Source of the DNA: Mesorhizobium sp. WSM3859
Lineage (GTDB): Bacteria > Pseudomonadota > Alphaproteobacteria > Rhizobiales > Rhizobiaceae
Direction: 5' to 3'
Length of the DNA stretch: 53,857 bases
Assembly (NCBI RefSeq): GCF_002295065.1
Contig: NZ_NSGG01000026.1
Location: 1 to 53,857, forward strand
How positions within the stretch are numbered: the stretch's first letter is position 1; each line of letters opens with the position of its first letter. The position numbers and the translations under genes are program-made. The notes beneath the pieces are model-generated. The model had not been told where the DNA came from and searched no databases. It saw only the letters and a list, made by a program, of their open reading frames with translations. This document shows positions 44,250 through 52,254 of the stretch, piece after piece.

Positions 44250-44294
44250 GAGCCGGATGATTTCAGGTCGAATCGACCTGAAATCATCCGGCTC
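44250..44294. repeat. Perfect 45-base palindrome
   Basis: Arms of 22 bases (44250-44271 and 44273-44294) match without a mismatch around a single central A. The arms begin GAGCCGGATGATTTCAGG. It is followed 15 bases later by a second, unrelated inverted repeat. The pair lies directly before panB. It can form a very stable stem-loop in RNA but has no T-run. Confidence 0.9.
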
Positions 44295-44309
44295 AAAATC
44301 AAAGAGATA

Positions 44310-44358
44310 GAGCATGATGTCGTCCGAAAACCGCTACACACTTTTCGGCATCATGCTC
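44310..44358. repeat. Rhizobial palindromic repeat (AGCATGATG...CATCATGCT)
   Basis: GAGCATGATGTCGTCCGAAAA and its near-complement TTTTCGGCATCATGCTC flank CCGCTACACAC. A related unit with CCGCTGCGCACTTTT lies at 50185. Sequence units with the CCGCTNCNCACTTTT core are a frequent intergenic family in Mesorhizobium-like genomes. Confidence 0.85.
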
Positions 44359-44373
44359 CTAGGGAGGTGACGA

Positions 44374-45213
44374 TTGACCCGTGATCCGTCCGCCGACAGC
44401 CGGATCGGCGCCGAAGACATTCGTCGCCGCAAGGGCGGCGTGCCGATCGTCTGCCTCACCGCCTATACGTATCCCGTCGCCCGCCTGCTCGATCCGCATG
44501 TCGACCTGCTGCTGGTCGGCGACAGCGTCGCGATGGTCCTGCACGGCCACGCAACCACGCTCGGCGCCTCGCTGGAGATGATGATCGCCCATGGCCAGGC
44601 CGTGATGCGCGGCTCGGCCAAGGCCTGCATTGTGGTCGACATGCCGGCCGGCAGCTATGAGGACTCGCCGGCACAGGCCGCAAAGTCCGCGGGGCGTATC
44701 TTCGAGGAAACTGGCTGCCAGGCCGTGAAGCTCGAAGGGGGCGTCTCCATGGTCGCCCAGATCGCGGCGATCGTCGCCGAAGGAATACCGGTGATGGGTC
44801 ATATCGGCCTGCAGCCACAGTCGGTGGAGAAGGACGGCGGCTACAAGATCAAGGGCCGGACGGAGGAAAATATCGCGGCACTGTTCCGCGATGCCGAAGC
44901 GGTGGAAGAAGCCGGCGCCTTCTCGGTCGTCATCGAAGGGACGATGGAGGCCGTGGCCGCGAAGTTGACCCGTCATATTTCCATACCGAGCATCGGTATC
45001 GGCGCCAGCGCCGACTGCGACGGCCAGATCCTGGTGATCGACGACATGGTCGGCATGACGGTCGACCGCGTGCCTAAATTCGTCAAGGAATACGCGGATT
45101 TGCGCAGCGTGGTCGCCGATGCGGCGGCGCGCTACGCGGCCGAGGTGCGCAGCCGCGCCTTTCCCGGCCCCGACCACGTCTTCACGATGGCATCCGGCAA
45201 GGACGAGACATGA
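44374..45213 (+). CDS. panB: 3-methyl-2-oxobutanoate hydroxymethyltransferase
   Basis: A 279-residue TIM-barrel enzyme that makes ketopantoate, the first step toward pantothenate and coenzyme A. LLVGDSVAMVLHGHATTLGA holds the metal-binding aspartate, and AVKLEGGVSMVAQI and GHIGLQPQSVEKDGGYK are family signatures. The start is a TTG at 44374 preceded by a strong GGGAGGTGA ribosome binding site. Length is typical for PanB. Its stop overlaps panC by four bases (ATGA). Confidence 0.95.
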   Translation: MTRDPSADSRIGAEDIRRRKGGVPIVCLTAYTYPVARLLDPHVDLLLVGDSVAMVLHGHATTLGASLEMMIAHGQAVMRGSAKACIVVDMPAGSYEDSPAQAAKSAGRIFEETGCQAVKLEGGVSMVAQIAAIVAEGIPVMGHIGLQPQSVEKDGGYKIKGRTEENIAALFRDAEAVEEAGAFSVVIEGTMEAVAAKLTRHISIPSIGIGASADCDGQILVIDDMVGMTVDRVPKFVKEYADLRSVVADAAARYAAEVRSRAFPGPDHVFTMASGKDET

Positions 45214-46061
45214 ACGCTCCAATCGTCGTCGACAGCGTCGCCGCCCTTCGCGCACAGGTCCGGGACTGGCGCCGGGCCGGACTCAGGGTCGCCATGGTGC
45301 CGACCATGGGCGCGCTGCATGACGGCCATATTTCGCTGGTCAGGATCGCGCTTGAACGGGCCGAGCGCTGCGTCGTCTCGATCTTCGTCAATCCGGCGCA
45401 GTTCGCGCCGACGGAGGATCTCGACAAATATCCGCGCCAGCTGGCCCGCGATCTCGACCGGTTGCGGGAGGCGGGCGCGCATCTCGCCTTCACGCCGGGC
45501 GTTAGCGAAATGTACCCGGCCGGTTTCGCCACCAAGATCTCGGTGGGCGGCCCCTCTTCCGGCCTCGAGACGGACTTCAGGCCGAATTTCTTCGATGGTG
45601 TCGCGACCGTGGTGGCGAAGCTCTTCCTGCAGGCTGAGCCCGATTGCGCCGTGTTCGGCGAGAAGGACTACCAGCAGCTTTGCGTCGTCAGGCAGCTCTG
45701 CCGCGATCTCGATCTGCCCGTCGAGATAGTCGGCGCGCCGACCGTGCGCGACGCTCACGGCCTCGCTATGTCGTCGCGCAATGCCTATCTCGGCGAGGCC
45801 GAGCTCGGCGTCGCGCGCCAGCTCAACGTGATCCTGCGCCGCACGGCTGCCGCACTTTCGGACGGCGCGGATGAGGCGGCCGCCACCGAAGATGCGGCAA
45901 AGGCCCTTGTCTCAGCAGGCTTCCGGAAGGTCGACTATGTCGCCGCCCGCGCGGGCGTCACGCTTGCACCCTGGCAGCGGAACCGCAACGGCCGTCTGCT
46001 TGCGGCAGCCTGGCTCGGCACGACGCGGCTGATCGACAATGTGGAGATTCCCTCCGCCTGA
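45210..46061 (+). CDS. panC: Pantothenate synthetase
   Basis: A 283-residue nucleotidyltransferase-superfamily ligase that joins pantoate and beta-alanine. The HIGH-like motif is VPTMGALHDGHISLVRIAL, the second ATP-binding motif is GEKDYQQLCVVRQLCRDL, and the KMSKS-like loop is GLAMSSRNAYL. It is translationally coupled to panB by a four-base overlap. Beta-alanine supply (panD) is not in this window. Confidence 0.96.
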   Translation: MNAPIVVDSVAALRAQVRDWRRAGLRVAMVPTMGALHDGHISLVRIALERAERCVVSIFVNPAQFAPTEDLDKYPRQLARDLDRLREAGAHLAFTPGVSEMYPAGFATKISVGGPSSGLETDFRPNFFDGVATVVAKLFLQAEPDCAVFGEKDYQQLCVVRQLCRDLDLPVEIVGAPTVRDAHGLAMSSRNAYLGEAELGVARQLNVILRRTAAALSDGADEAAATEDAAKALVSAGFRKVDYVAARAGVTLAPWQRNRNGRLLAAAWLGTTRLIDNVEIPSA

Positions 46062-46120
46062 GCGCCCGCGGCCCGATCGGCTGCCGATCCGCAGGCTGTC
46101 GCCGCTGCGCCCCGTGACGC

Positions 46121-46820
46121 CTACTCTTCCGATGGCATATGCAGATACATCGACTGGATGCCGACGCGCCCGGGACCGGTGAAGCGATTGACGACGAAAT
46201 TCATGGCGGCGCCGAAGAAGCCGCTGGAAAGCTTGTCGATCCTCGTATCCATCCTCACCGAAGCGTCCTTGAACAGCCAGCCGCCCGGTTCGACATCGAT
46301 GGTTTCGCCGGGCGCCAGCACCTTTTCGAAGACGTTGCCGTAGCCGTGCAGCCAGACGATGCCGTCGCCTGTCTCGCCACGGAAACGGTCGATGAAGAAG
46401 CCGCTCTGGCCGAACAGCATCGTTCCCAGCCCGCGTACGCGCTCGAAGCTATAATCGACGCTGGCGGTGGCGGCGAGGAACTGATGCTCGCGCACCTGGA
46501 TTTCTTCGCCGCGCCGGAGACGGATCGGCACGATATGGCCCGGCCCGTCACGGCTGAAGGCGATGACGCCGGACCCGGACGCCTCGGTGACGAAGATCTG
46601 CATGCCGGCGATCATGCGCTTCAGCGCGCCCTTCAGCGACTTCAGGCCGATGGTGATGGTGGTGTTCTTCCAGAGCAGGATATGGTGCTCGAAATAGACC
46701 GGCATGTTGGTCACATCGATCGACAGCACCGGGACCAGTTTCGCCGGCGACGTGATAGGTCACGCCGCCAAAAGTGGCGTCCGACACTTCGGTCGGCATC
46801 AGTTCCGGCAGGCCCGGCAT
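46121..46820 (-). pseudogene. AIM24-family gene with a one-base frameshift
   Basis: The gene would start at ATG 46820 (MPGLPELMPTEVSDATFGGV) and read through VTYHVAGE. There a run of three A (forward-strand TTT at 46739-46741) carries one base too many, and the frame ends. Dropping that base joins the frame to LVPVLSIDVTNMPVYFEHHI and the rest of a 232-residue AIM24 (TIGR00266) protein, with ASGSGVIAFSRDGPGH and GFFGAAMNFVVNRFTG. The first 27 residues and the last 200 or so are intact, so it is a recent change or a sequencing error. The family is conserved but has no agreed role. Confidence 0.82.
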
Positions 46821-46943
46821 GGTTATCCCCCATTGCGGCGACGCTTCTACCTTGTGGAGTTTGCGACGCCGGCAACGACCAGCCTTGGTCGCGCGGATCG
46901 GCGCGATCAAATCAAAACCGCGCGATGAACAGGCGTGCCCGAT

Positions 46944-47432
46944 TTAGCCCAGCCGTTTTTCCATGATGAGCGCGGGCAATGCCGAATTGCCACCGCAATT
47001 GGCGGTCCTGCCCGCCGGCCGGAAGCCATTGGCCTCGTAGAAGGCGATCGCCACGGCATTCGCTTCCTCGACTTCGAGGCGCAGCGTATCCATCTCCGGA
47101 AAACTGGCTTCGACTTCGTCGAGTAGCGACTGGCCAACCCCCTGCCGCTGAAGGGCCGGATGCACGTAGAGCTGGTTCAGAAGGACGATCTTCGGGTCGG
47201 TGGTAGCGGCGGCGAATGCCATGCCGCCGAGCCGCTTGCCGTCGTCAGCCACAAGGAACTCGGAATTCGGCCGTGTCAACCGCGCCTTGAGCGAGGCGAT
47301 CGAATGCCAGTCGTCGGTGATCGCCGTAACCCGCTCGGCGCCGTAGATGGCGTCATAGGTCGCATGCCAGGCCTCGACCAGCAGCGCGCGGACCGCAACA
47401 AGATCGCGCTCGCTGGCGGTGCGAACGAACAT
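46944..47432 (-). CDS. GNAT-family N-acetyltransferase
   Basis: A 162-residue acetyl-CoA-dependent transferase. The acetyl-CoA-binding motif is LYVHPALQRQGVGQSLLDEV, preceded by the first helix SERDLVAVRALLVEAWHATY and followed by LRLEVEEANAVAIAFYEANG. The acceptor is unknown. Its start is four bases after the stop of gatB, on the same strand, so it is transcribed with gatB. Confidence 0.9.
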   Translation of the reverse strand: MFVRTASERDLVAVRALLVEAWHATYDAIYGAERVTAITDDWHSIASLKARLTRPNSEFLVADDGKRLGGMAFAAATTDPKIVLLNQLYVHPALQRQGVGQSLLDEVEASFPEMDTLRLEVEEANAVAIAFYEANGFRPAGRTANCGGNSALPALIMEKRLG

Positions 47433-47436
47433 CGCC

Positions 47437-48936
47437 CTATTCGATGCCCAGCTTGGCCTTGACGAGGTCGTTGACAGCCTGCGGGTTGGCCTTGCCGCCG
47501 GTGGCCTTCATGACCTGGCCGACGAACCAGCCGGCCATGGTCGGCTTGGCGCGCGCCTGCTCGGCCTTGTCCGGGTTGGCGGCGATCACCTCGTCGACGG
47601 CCTTCTCGATTGCGCCGGTGTCGGTGACCTGCTTCATGCCGCGGCTTTCGACGAGCTGGCGCGGATCGCCACCCTCGTTCCAGACGATCTCGAACAGGTC
47701 CTTGGCGATCTTGCCGGAAATGGTGCCTTCCTTGATCAGGTCGAGAACAGCGCCGAGCTGCTCGGGCGAAACCGGAGCATTTTCAATATCCTTGCCGGCT
47801 TTGTTCAGCTGCCCCAGGAGATCGTTGATGACCCAGTTGGCAGCGAGCTTGCCGTCGCGCCCGGCGGCAACCTTCTCGAAATAGTCGGCGATCGGCTTTT
47901 CCGAGACCAGCACCGAGGCGTCATAGGCGGACAGCCCAAGCACATCGACCAGCCGCGCCTTCTTGTCGTCAGGTAGTTCCGGCAGGTCCTTGGCGAGCGC
48001 GTCGACATAGGCCTGGTCGAATTCCAGCGGCAAAAGGTCGGGATCGGGGAAATAGCGATAGTCATGCGCTTCTTCCTTGGAGCGCATCGAGCGCGTCTCG
48101 CCCTTGTTCGGGTCGAACAGGCGCGTCTCCTGGTCGATCTTGCCGCCGTCCTCGAGAATGGCGATCTGCCGGCGCGCCTCGTATTCGATCGCCTGGCCGA
48201 TGAAGCGGATCGAATTCATGTTCTTGATCTCGCAGCGCGTGCCGAACGCGCCGCCCGGACGGCGCACCGAGACGTTGACGTCGGCACGCAGCGAGCCCTC
48301 GTCCATGTTGCCGTCGCAGGTGCCGAGATAGCGCATGATCGAGCGCAGCTTGGTGACATAGGCCTTGGCCTCGTCGGCCGAGCGGATGTCGGGCTTGGAG
48401 ACGATCTCCATAAGCGCCACGCCGGAGCGGTTGAGGTCGACATAGGACATGGTCGGGTGCTGGTCGTGCATCGACTTGCCGGCATCCTGTTCCAGGTGCA
48501 GGCGCTCGATGCCGACCTCGATATCCTCGAACTCGCCCTGGCGGTCAGGGCCGACGGAGACGATCACCTTTCCCTCGCCGACGATCGGCTGCTTGAACTG
48601 CGAGATCTGATAGCCCTGCGGCAGGTCCGGATAGAAATAGTTCTTCCGGTCGAAGACCGACTTGTGGTTGATCGCGGCCTTGAGGCCCAGCCCGGTGCGG
48701 ATCGCCTGCTTGACGCATTCCTCGTTGATGACGGGCAGCATGCCGGGCATTGCCGCGTCGACCAGGCTGACATTGGCGTTGGGCGCGGCGCCGAACGACG
48801 TCGAGGCACCGGAGAAAAGCTTGGCCTGCGAGATCACCTGCGCATGCACTTCGAGCCCGATGATGATCTCCCAGTCGCCGGTGGCGCCGGGGATCAGACG
48901 TTTTGCGTCGGGGGTGCGGGTGTCGATGATGCTCAT
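47437..48936 (-). CDS. gatB: Aspartyl/glutamyl-tRNA amidotransferase subunit B
   Basis: A 499-residue subunit of GatCAB, which converts misacylated Glu-tRNA-Gln and Asp-tRNA-Asn to the right forms by amidation. The N-terminal kinase-like domain has GDWEIIIGLEVHAQVISQAK and FSGASTSFGAAPNANVSLVD, followed by QGYQISQFKQPIVGEG and the YqeY-like tail domain (LGQLNKAGKDIENAPVSPEQ). Length matches the family. gatA and gatC are not in the window. Ribosome binding site and promoter lie in the region shared with the divergent small-RNA candidate. Confidence 0.95.
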   Translation of the reverse strand: MSIIDTRTPDAKRLIPGATGDWEIIIGLEVHAQVISQAKLFSGASTSFGAAPNANVSLVDAAMPGMLPVINEECVKQAIRTGLGLKAAINHKSVFDRKNYFYPDLPQGYQISQFKQPIVGEGKVIVSVGPDRQGEFEDIEVGIERLHLEQDAGKSMHDQHPTMSYVDLNRSGVALMEIVSKPDIRSADEAKAYVTKLRSIMRYLGTCDGNMDEGSLRADVNVSVRRPGGAFGTRCEIKNMNSIRFIGQAIEYEARRQIAILEDGGKIDQETRLFDPNKGETRSMRSKEEAHDYRYFPDPDLLPLEFDQAYVDALAKDLPELPDDKKARLVDVLGLSAYDASVLVSEKPIADYFEKVAAGRDGKLAANWVINDLLGQLNKAGKDIENAPVSPEQLGAVLDLIKEGTISGKIAKDLFEIVWNEGGDPRQLVESRGMKQVTDTGAIEKAVDEVIAANPDKAEQARAKPTMAGWFVGQVMKATGGKANPQAVNDLVKAKLGIE

Positions 48937-49077
48937 GATCTGCCGTCAGTTCCAGAATGAGTGCGCAGAATGTCCGCGCGTCGAAGGGTATAAATCGTAC
49001 CGCTTCGCTAGTGCAAACAGCCCGTCGAGACAAGCGCAAAGCCCGCCCATTGGCCTTTTCCGCCACGTTCGCCTATA

Positions 49078-49214
49078 GGACATCCATCCCAATGGAGAGT
49101 GGATGTCCACTTACGCTCAGTCCCGGTGAAGCCCTGACCTCTTAGGCGAGGCAGGGCAGAAAAACCTGAAACCCCGTGCCGCGACGTCTCGCGGCGGCGG
49201 CTTTTGTTGTTTTT
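49078..49214 (+). ncRNA. Candidate structured small RNA with terminator
   Basis: The 137 bases contain three stem-loops in a row. First is a perfect 9-bp stem (GGACATCCA at 49078-49086 with TGGATGTCC at 49100-49108). Second is GCCCTGaCCTC pairing with GAGGCAGGGC (49131-49157). Third is GCCGCGA/TCGCGGC with an outer CCG/CGG extension (49174-49200), immediately followed by CTTTTGTTGTTTTT, a rho-independent terminator. CTATAG just before the first stem could be a -10 box, with a possible TTGGCC near -35. No gene on this strand ends here, so the terminator needs a transcript of its own. I cannot match it to a known RNA family. Confidence 0.5.
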
Positions 49215-49231
49215 CCCGGGGACTTTATCCA

Positions 49232-49592
49232 ATGGACATTTCGCGCAGCGCATGAACCCGAAAATCGGAACCGATTTTCGGAAAGGATCATGCGCCAACC
49301 AAGAGTGCCACAGCGTCCTTTTGCGCGTCCAAGAGGACGCGCGGCGCTGTGGGGAACAGCGCATCCTGCACCTGCTCGCGCAGGGCGGGCGTATCGAAAT
49401 CGAAAAGAACGAGAGCAGGAAGATCGCCTCGGTCCAGTGCCTGACCCGCGACGGCTGGCGCTACCGGGCTTCGACCTGGAGCTCTTTCGAAAACTGAGAC
49501 GCAAGAAAGCGGTTTCCTCGTCGGACGGCGGCCCTCACCGCATCACCCGGCGCGGGCTCCAACTCGTCCGCGCCGAACTCGACAACCGATAA
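49232..49592 (+). pseudogene. YjhX-family (UPF0386) gene broken by a repeat insertion and a frameshift
   Basis: The start ATG at 49232 gives MDISRS, and after 104 inserted bases the frame resumes as EQRILHLLAQGGRIEIEKNE with the family's SRKIASVQCLTRDGWRY. At about 49465 one base is missing, and the second frame continues GFDLELFRKLRRKKAVSSSD with GPHRITRRGLQLVRAELDNR to the stop. The joined product would be about 86 residues, the normal length of YjhX proteins, sometimes annotated as toxins. Both changes make the gene inactive. The repeat is described separately at 49250-49353. Confidence 0.85.
49250..49353. repeat. 104-bp palindromic repeat inserted in the YjhX-family gene
   Basis: The insert contains two palindromes: CCGAAAATCGGAACCGATTTTCGG and AGCGTCC...GCGCGTCCAAGAGGACGCGC, typical of a repeat class dispersed through Mesorhizobium-type genomes. 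It interrupts the frame after Ser6. CAGCGCAT occurs at both junctions (49246-49253 and 49357-49364), which could be chance or a target-site trace. Confidence 0.75.
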
Positions 49593-49637
49593 AACCCGCT
49601 CCCGCCGGCTGACAACAGCCAGCGTTTTCACTCAAGA

Positions 49638-50069
49638 TCAAGCGGTGGCGATGTATTGCTTGATCTCCTCGGCCTCGCGCTCGACATCCTCGATGCGGCG
49701 CTTGACCACGTCGCCGATGGAGACGATGCCGTCGAGCAGGCCGTTTTTCTCCACCGGCAGATGGCGGAAGCGGCCTTTCGTCATGATCTCCATGACCTCG
49801 TTGACCGTATGGTTTTCGTTGCAGATCTTCACCTTCGGCGTCATCGCCGAACGCACGGCGATATCGAGCGCGGCGGCGCCCTCCCTGGCCAAGACCTTGA
49901 CGATGTCGCGCTCCGAGAGGATGCCGACGATCTTTCGGTCGCCATTGGTGATGACGAGCGCGCCGATCCTGTACTCGGCCAGAATGCGAATGGCCTCGCT
50001 GAGTTTCTCATTGGGCCCGAGCGTGAACACGTCATGGCCCTTGCTTTCAAGAATTGCCTTAACCGTCAT
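49638..50069 (-). CDS. Two-CBS-domain protein
   Basis: A 143-residue protein made of a pair of CBS domains (residues about 8-65 and 75-135). Seen are LSEAIRILAEYRIGALVITN and KIVGILSERDIVKVLAREGA in the first and TVNEVMEIMTKGRFRHLPVE with DGIVSIGDVVKRRIED in the second. Such stand-alone CBS pairs bind adenosine nucleotides (AMP, ATP, SAM) and often sense energy state. The start MTVKAIL is set by GGAGG before it. No partner domain or adjacent target gene is seen. Confidence 0.92.
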   Translation of the reverse strand: MTVKAILESKGHDVFTLGPNEKLSEAIRILAEYRIGALVITNGDRKIVGILSERDIVKVLAREGAAALDIAVRSAMTPKVKICNENHTVNEVMEIMTKGRFRHLPVEKNGLLDGIVSIGDVVKRRIEDVEREAEEIKQYIATA

Positions 50070-50184
50070 GGCGTCCTCCACTGCCTTTGACGCCGGCTCC
50101 CCACCTCAACCGGCTTTTGAGCCCCTGCGCCCCTAGGAAGACACCGGGTGGCTCTAAGCGCGCCGAGGCGCGCTTGTGTTTTTG

Positions 50185-50233
50185 ATGCATGTCGTTTTCC
50201 CAAAACCGCTGCGCACTTTTAGGCGACATGCAT
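50185..50233. repeat. Rhizobial palindromic repeat (ATGCATGTCG...CGACATGCAT)
   Basis: Arms ATGCATGTCG (50185-50194) and CGACATGCAT (50224-50233) enclose a core with CCAAAACCGCTGCGCACTTTT. It shares the CCGCTNCNCACTTTT core with the repeat at 44310 but has different arms. It lies between the CBS gene promoter and the end of the rhomboid gene. Confidence 0.8.
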
Positions 50234-50274
50234 GGCAACATCGTGCGCCGTGATTGGTTGCTTTTCAAGTGCGC

Positions 50275-51018
50275 CTAAGGATTAGGCGGCAGCCAGCCGC
50301 GATCGAAGAAACGCAGTCCGAAGAAGCCGGCGATGAAGCCGCCGATATGGGCTTCCCAGGCGATCTGGCCATCGACGCCCGGCGCGAAGCCGAGCAGGCC
50401 GGTGGCCAGATTGATCACCATCCAGACGCCAAGAAAGGTCATGACGCCGCGCGAGCGCAACACGGCCGCTATCGGCAGGGGCTCGCCGGCAAAGGCCGCC
50501 CTGCCTGACGACCGGTCGATGCGGAAGCCGTAGCGCGCGGCCGCGCCCATCATGCCGGAAATCGCGCCCGATGCACCGACGAGCGGCACCTCGCCATAGG
50601 GATGCAGCACCCAGAACAGAACAACAGAAGCCAGCCCGGTCACCGCGAAGAATATGGCGAAGCGTAGCGCGCCGAGACGATTGGCGAGCGGCGAGCCGAA
50701 GGCCGCAAGCCAGATCATGTTGATGGCGATGTGGGCAATGCCACCATGCATGAACGCATAGGTGAATGGACGGGTGAACAGGAACCAGTCGAAGCCATAT
50801 TGGCCGGTGTAGAGCACCGGAATAAAGGCGCCGTCATAGAGCAGCGTCATCTGCTGGGTCTCGTTCAGCGCATATTGCTGCAGCAGATAGACCACGGCGC
50901 AAATGGCGATCACCGCAAGCACGACCGGCGGCAGGTTGAACACCGGTTCGCGGCGCCGCGGCTCGGGCGCCTCATCCGGCTGCGGTTCGGCTTCGATAGG
51001 GCTTGCCGGTTCGTTCAT
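50275..51018 (-). CDS. Rhomboid-family intramembrane serine protease
   Basis: A 247-residue membrane protease with six predicted helices that cleaves other membrane proteins within the bilayer. The catalytic pair is Ser150 in VPLVGASGAISGMMG and His224 in IAWEAHIGGFIAGFFG. The conserved FMHGGIAHIAINMIWLAAFG holds the HxxxN motif. A charged N-terminal tail of about 25 residues precedes the first helix. The start MNEPASPIEAEP is used; a frame extension to 51081 lacks support. The substrate is unknown. Confidence 0.92.
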   Translation of the reverse strand: MNEPASPIEAEPQPDEAPEPRRREPVFNLPPVVLAVIAICAVVYLLQQYALNETQQMTLLYDGAFIPVLYTGQYGFDWFLFTRPFTYAFMHGGIAHIAINMIWLAAFGSPLANRLGALRFAIFFAVTGLASVVLFWVLHPYGEVPLVGASGAISGMMGAAARYGFRIDRSSGRAAFAGEPLPIAAVLRSRGVMTFLGVWMVINLATGLLGFAPGVDGQIAWEAHIGGFIAGFFGLRFFDRGWLPPNP

Positions 51019-51436
51019 GCGCCTTCGCAGGTCTGGGACTCGAGGTTCGGCGAGCATGTAGATCACGCCCGTTCGAATCACAAACGGCTAATCGCCACGG
51101 CGTCCCATCCGAAAAGTGGCGAATCAGAACAGGGTCGAATCAAAAAAGAGGCCGTCCAGGTGTCCCCCTGAACGGCCGGTCGAGTCCCCTGCTCCCCGTA
51201 AACCCGTGACTGAAGTGCTGCCGATCGCTGCTAGAACGACCATTTGGAGTGGTTTTGATGTGCCACGGGCCTCGGCGGCACGCAATGTAAACCACTTGTT
51301 AACCTTAACGACCCCGAGGCGTGAACAAACGTTAACGATACTGGCACGCATCCTGCTCCGCACCGCATGAAGGTCATCGGAGGGCGCCCTGTCTGTTCGC
51401 CGATGGGACATCAAAAGACAGATTGTGCGGAGCGGA
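51019..51436. other. Region between the rhomboid and PAS genes
   Basis: A 418-base gap. It holds the orphan reverse-strand terminator at 51142-51178 and two possible short stem-loops on that strand (a GTGCC/GGCAC pair near 51280 and a CATCGG/CCGATG pair near 51390). It also contains the promoter region of the PAS gene with several TTAAC stretches near 51299-51335. No protein gene is seen. Confidence 0.5.
51142..51178 (-). terminator. Strong orphan rho-independent terminator
   Basis: On the reverse strand GGCCGTTCAGG and CCTGGACGGCC form an 11-bp stem with one G-T pair, followed by TCTTTTTT. No annotated gene on this strand ends here; the next gene to its right on this strand is beyond the PAS gene. 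Its presence suggests an unannotated small transcript of up to about 250 bases on this strand. Confidence 0.75.
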
Positions 51437-52081
51437 ATGGACATGAAAGAAAAAGGATCAATCGCGCTGTTCCAATATTGGAACCAGCTGCGTGATGGCC
51501 GCCTCGCTCCGAAACGATCGGAAGTGGAGCCGGCCGACATCAAGTCGCTTCTGGCCGACACCTTCATCCTCGAGCGCGACACGCGCGGCGAAGCGGTGTT
51601 CCGGCTGGCCGGCACGAGGCTCTGCGCCTATTACGGACGCGAGCTCAAGGGCTTCTCCTTTCCCTCGCTCTGGCGCGAGAAAGACCAGCGGCTGGTGTCG
51701 CGGCTCATGCAGGGCGTTTTCGATCAGAAATCGGTGCTGTTCATGACTTACGAGGGATTCAGCCGCAACGGCCGCTCCAACAAATTCGAGCTCCTGGCGC
51801 TGCCATTGGATGGCGGCCACGAGAACCCGCGCTGCCTCGGCATTATCAGCGCCGCCGAAAAGCCGTTCTGGCTGGGCGCGGACCCGCTCGGCGACGCGCT
51901 TATCGACACGATCCGGGTGATAGATCCCGAGAAGGAACCGATGTTCCTGAAGAACCGGCCGGCGATCGAGGTTCCCTCACTCGTTCCGTCCGAATTCGAT
52001 CCTCCGGAAACCATTTCGGCGCTCGGCCGCGTGCGCCGCATCCGCCACCTCGTCGTCCTCGACGGCGGACGTCACGAATGA
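51437..52081 (+). CDS. PAS-domain protein (PAS_5 / PF07310 family)
   Basis: A 214-residue cytosolic protein. The first half is a PAS_5 domain with LFQYWNQLRDGRLAPKRSEV, then EPADIKSLLADTFILERDTR and FRLAGTRLCAYYGRELKGFS. The remaining part has NKFELLALPLDGGHENPRCL, a normal ending of the family, and a tail of about 50 residues with IRHLVVLDGG. It has no attached enzymatic or DNA-binding domain. Such proteins occur widely in Rhizobiales beside PilZ genes, as here, but the role is unproven. Start MDMKEKGS; ATG 51443 is an alternative. Confidence 0.88.
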   Translation: MDMKEKGSIALFQYWNQLRDGRLAPKRSEVEPADIKSLLADTFILERDTRGEAVFRLAGTRLCAYYGRELKGFSFPSLWREKDQRLVSRLMQGVFDQKSVLFMTYEGFSRNGRSNKFELLALPLDGGHENPRCLGIISAAEKPFWLGADPLGDALIDTIRVIDPEKEPMFLKNRPAIEVPSLVPSEFDPPETISALGRVRRIRHLVVLDGGRHE

Positions 52082-52254
52082 GCTTGGCCGCGCCGGATTT
52101 TTCTCTCGCCCGCGGTTAATATTCTGCGTCGTACAAGCCTACAGGCCCGGGCTTTCGCGGCCGATTTTTCCCGTTTGTTAACCTGCTTTGCTGTAGTTTT
52201 TCGGGCGAAATTCCACGCATCGTCGCGCGGAATGCCAACGAGGTGCAGGCGGTC

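Noticed and set aside
46548..46910. A separate small gene upstream of the AIM24 frame
   Set aside because: Only its MPGLPELMPTEVSDATFGG portion is conserved in character, and it joins the AIM24 protein after removal of one base; the rest is out-of-frame sequence.
49078..49214. Identification of the structured RNA as SRP RNA, 6S RNA or tmRNA
   Set aside because: It lacks the SRP tetraloop and asymmetric-loop sequence, the long central bubble of 6S, and the tRNA-like ends and tag frame of tmRNA.
49602..49628. A terminator for the CBS gene
   Set aside because: A CGCTGGCTG/CAGCCGGCG stem exists on the reverse strand, but no T-run follows it, so termination is not supported.
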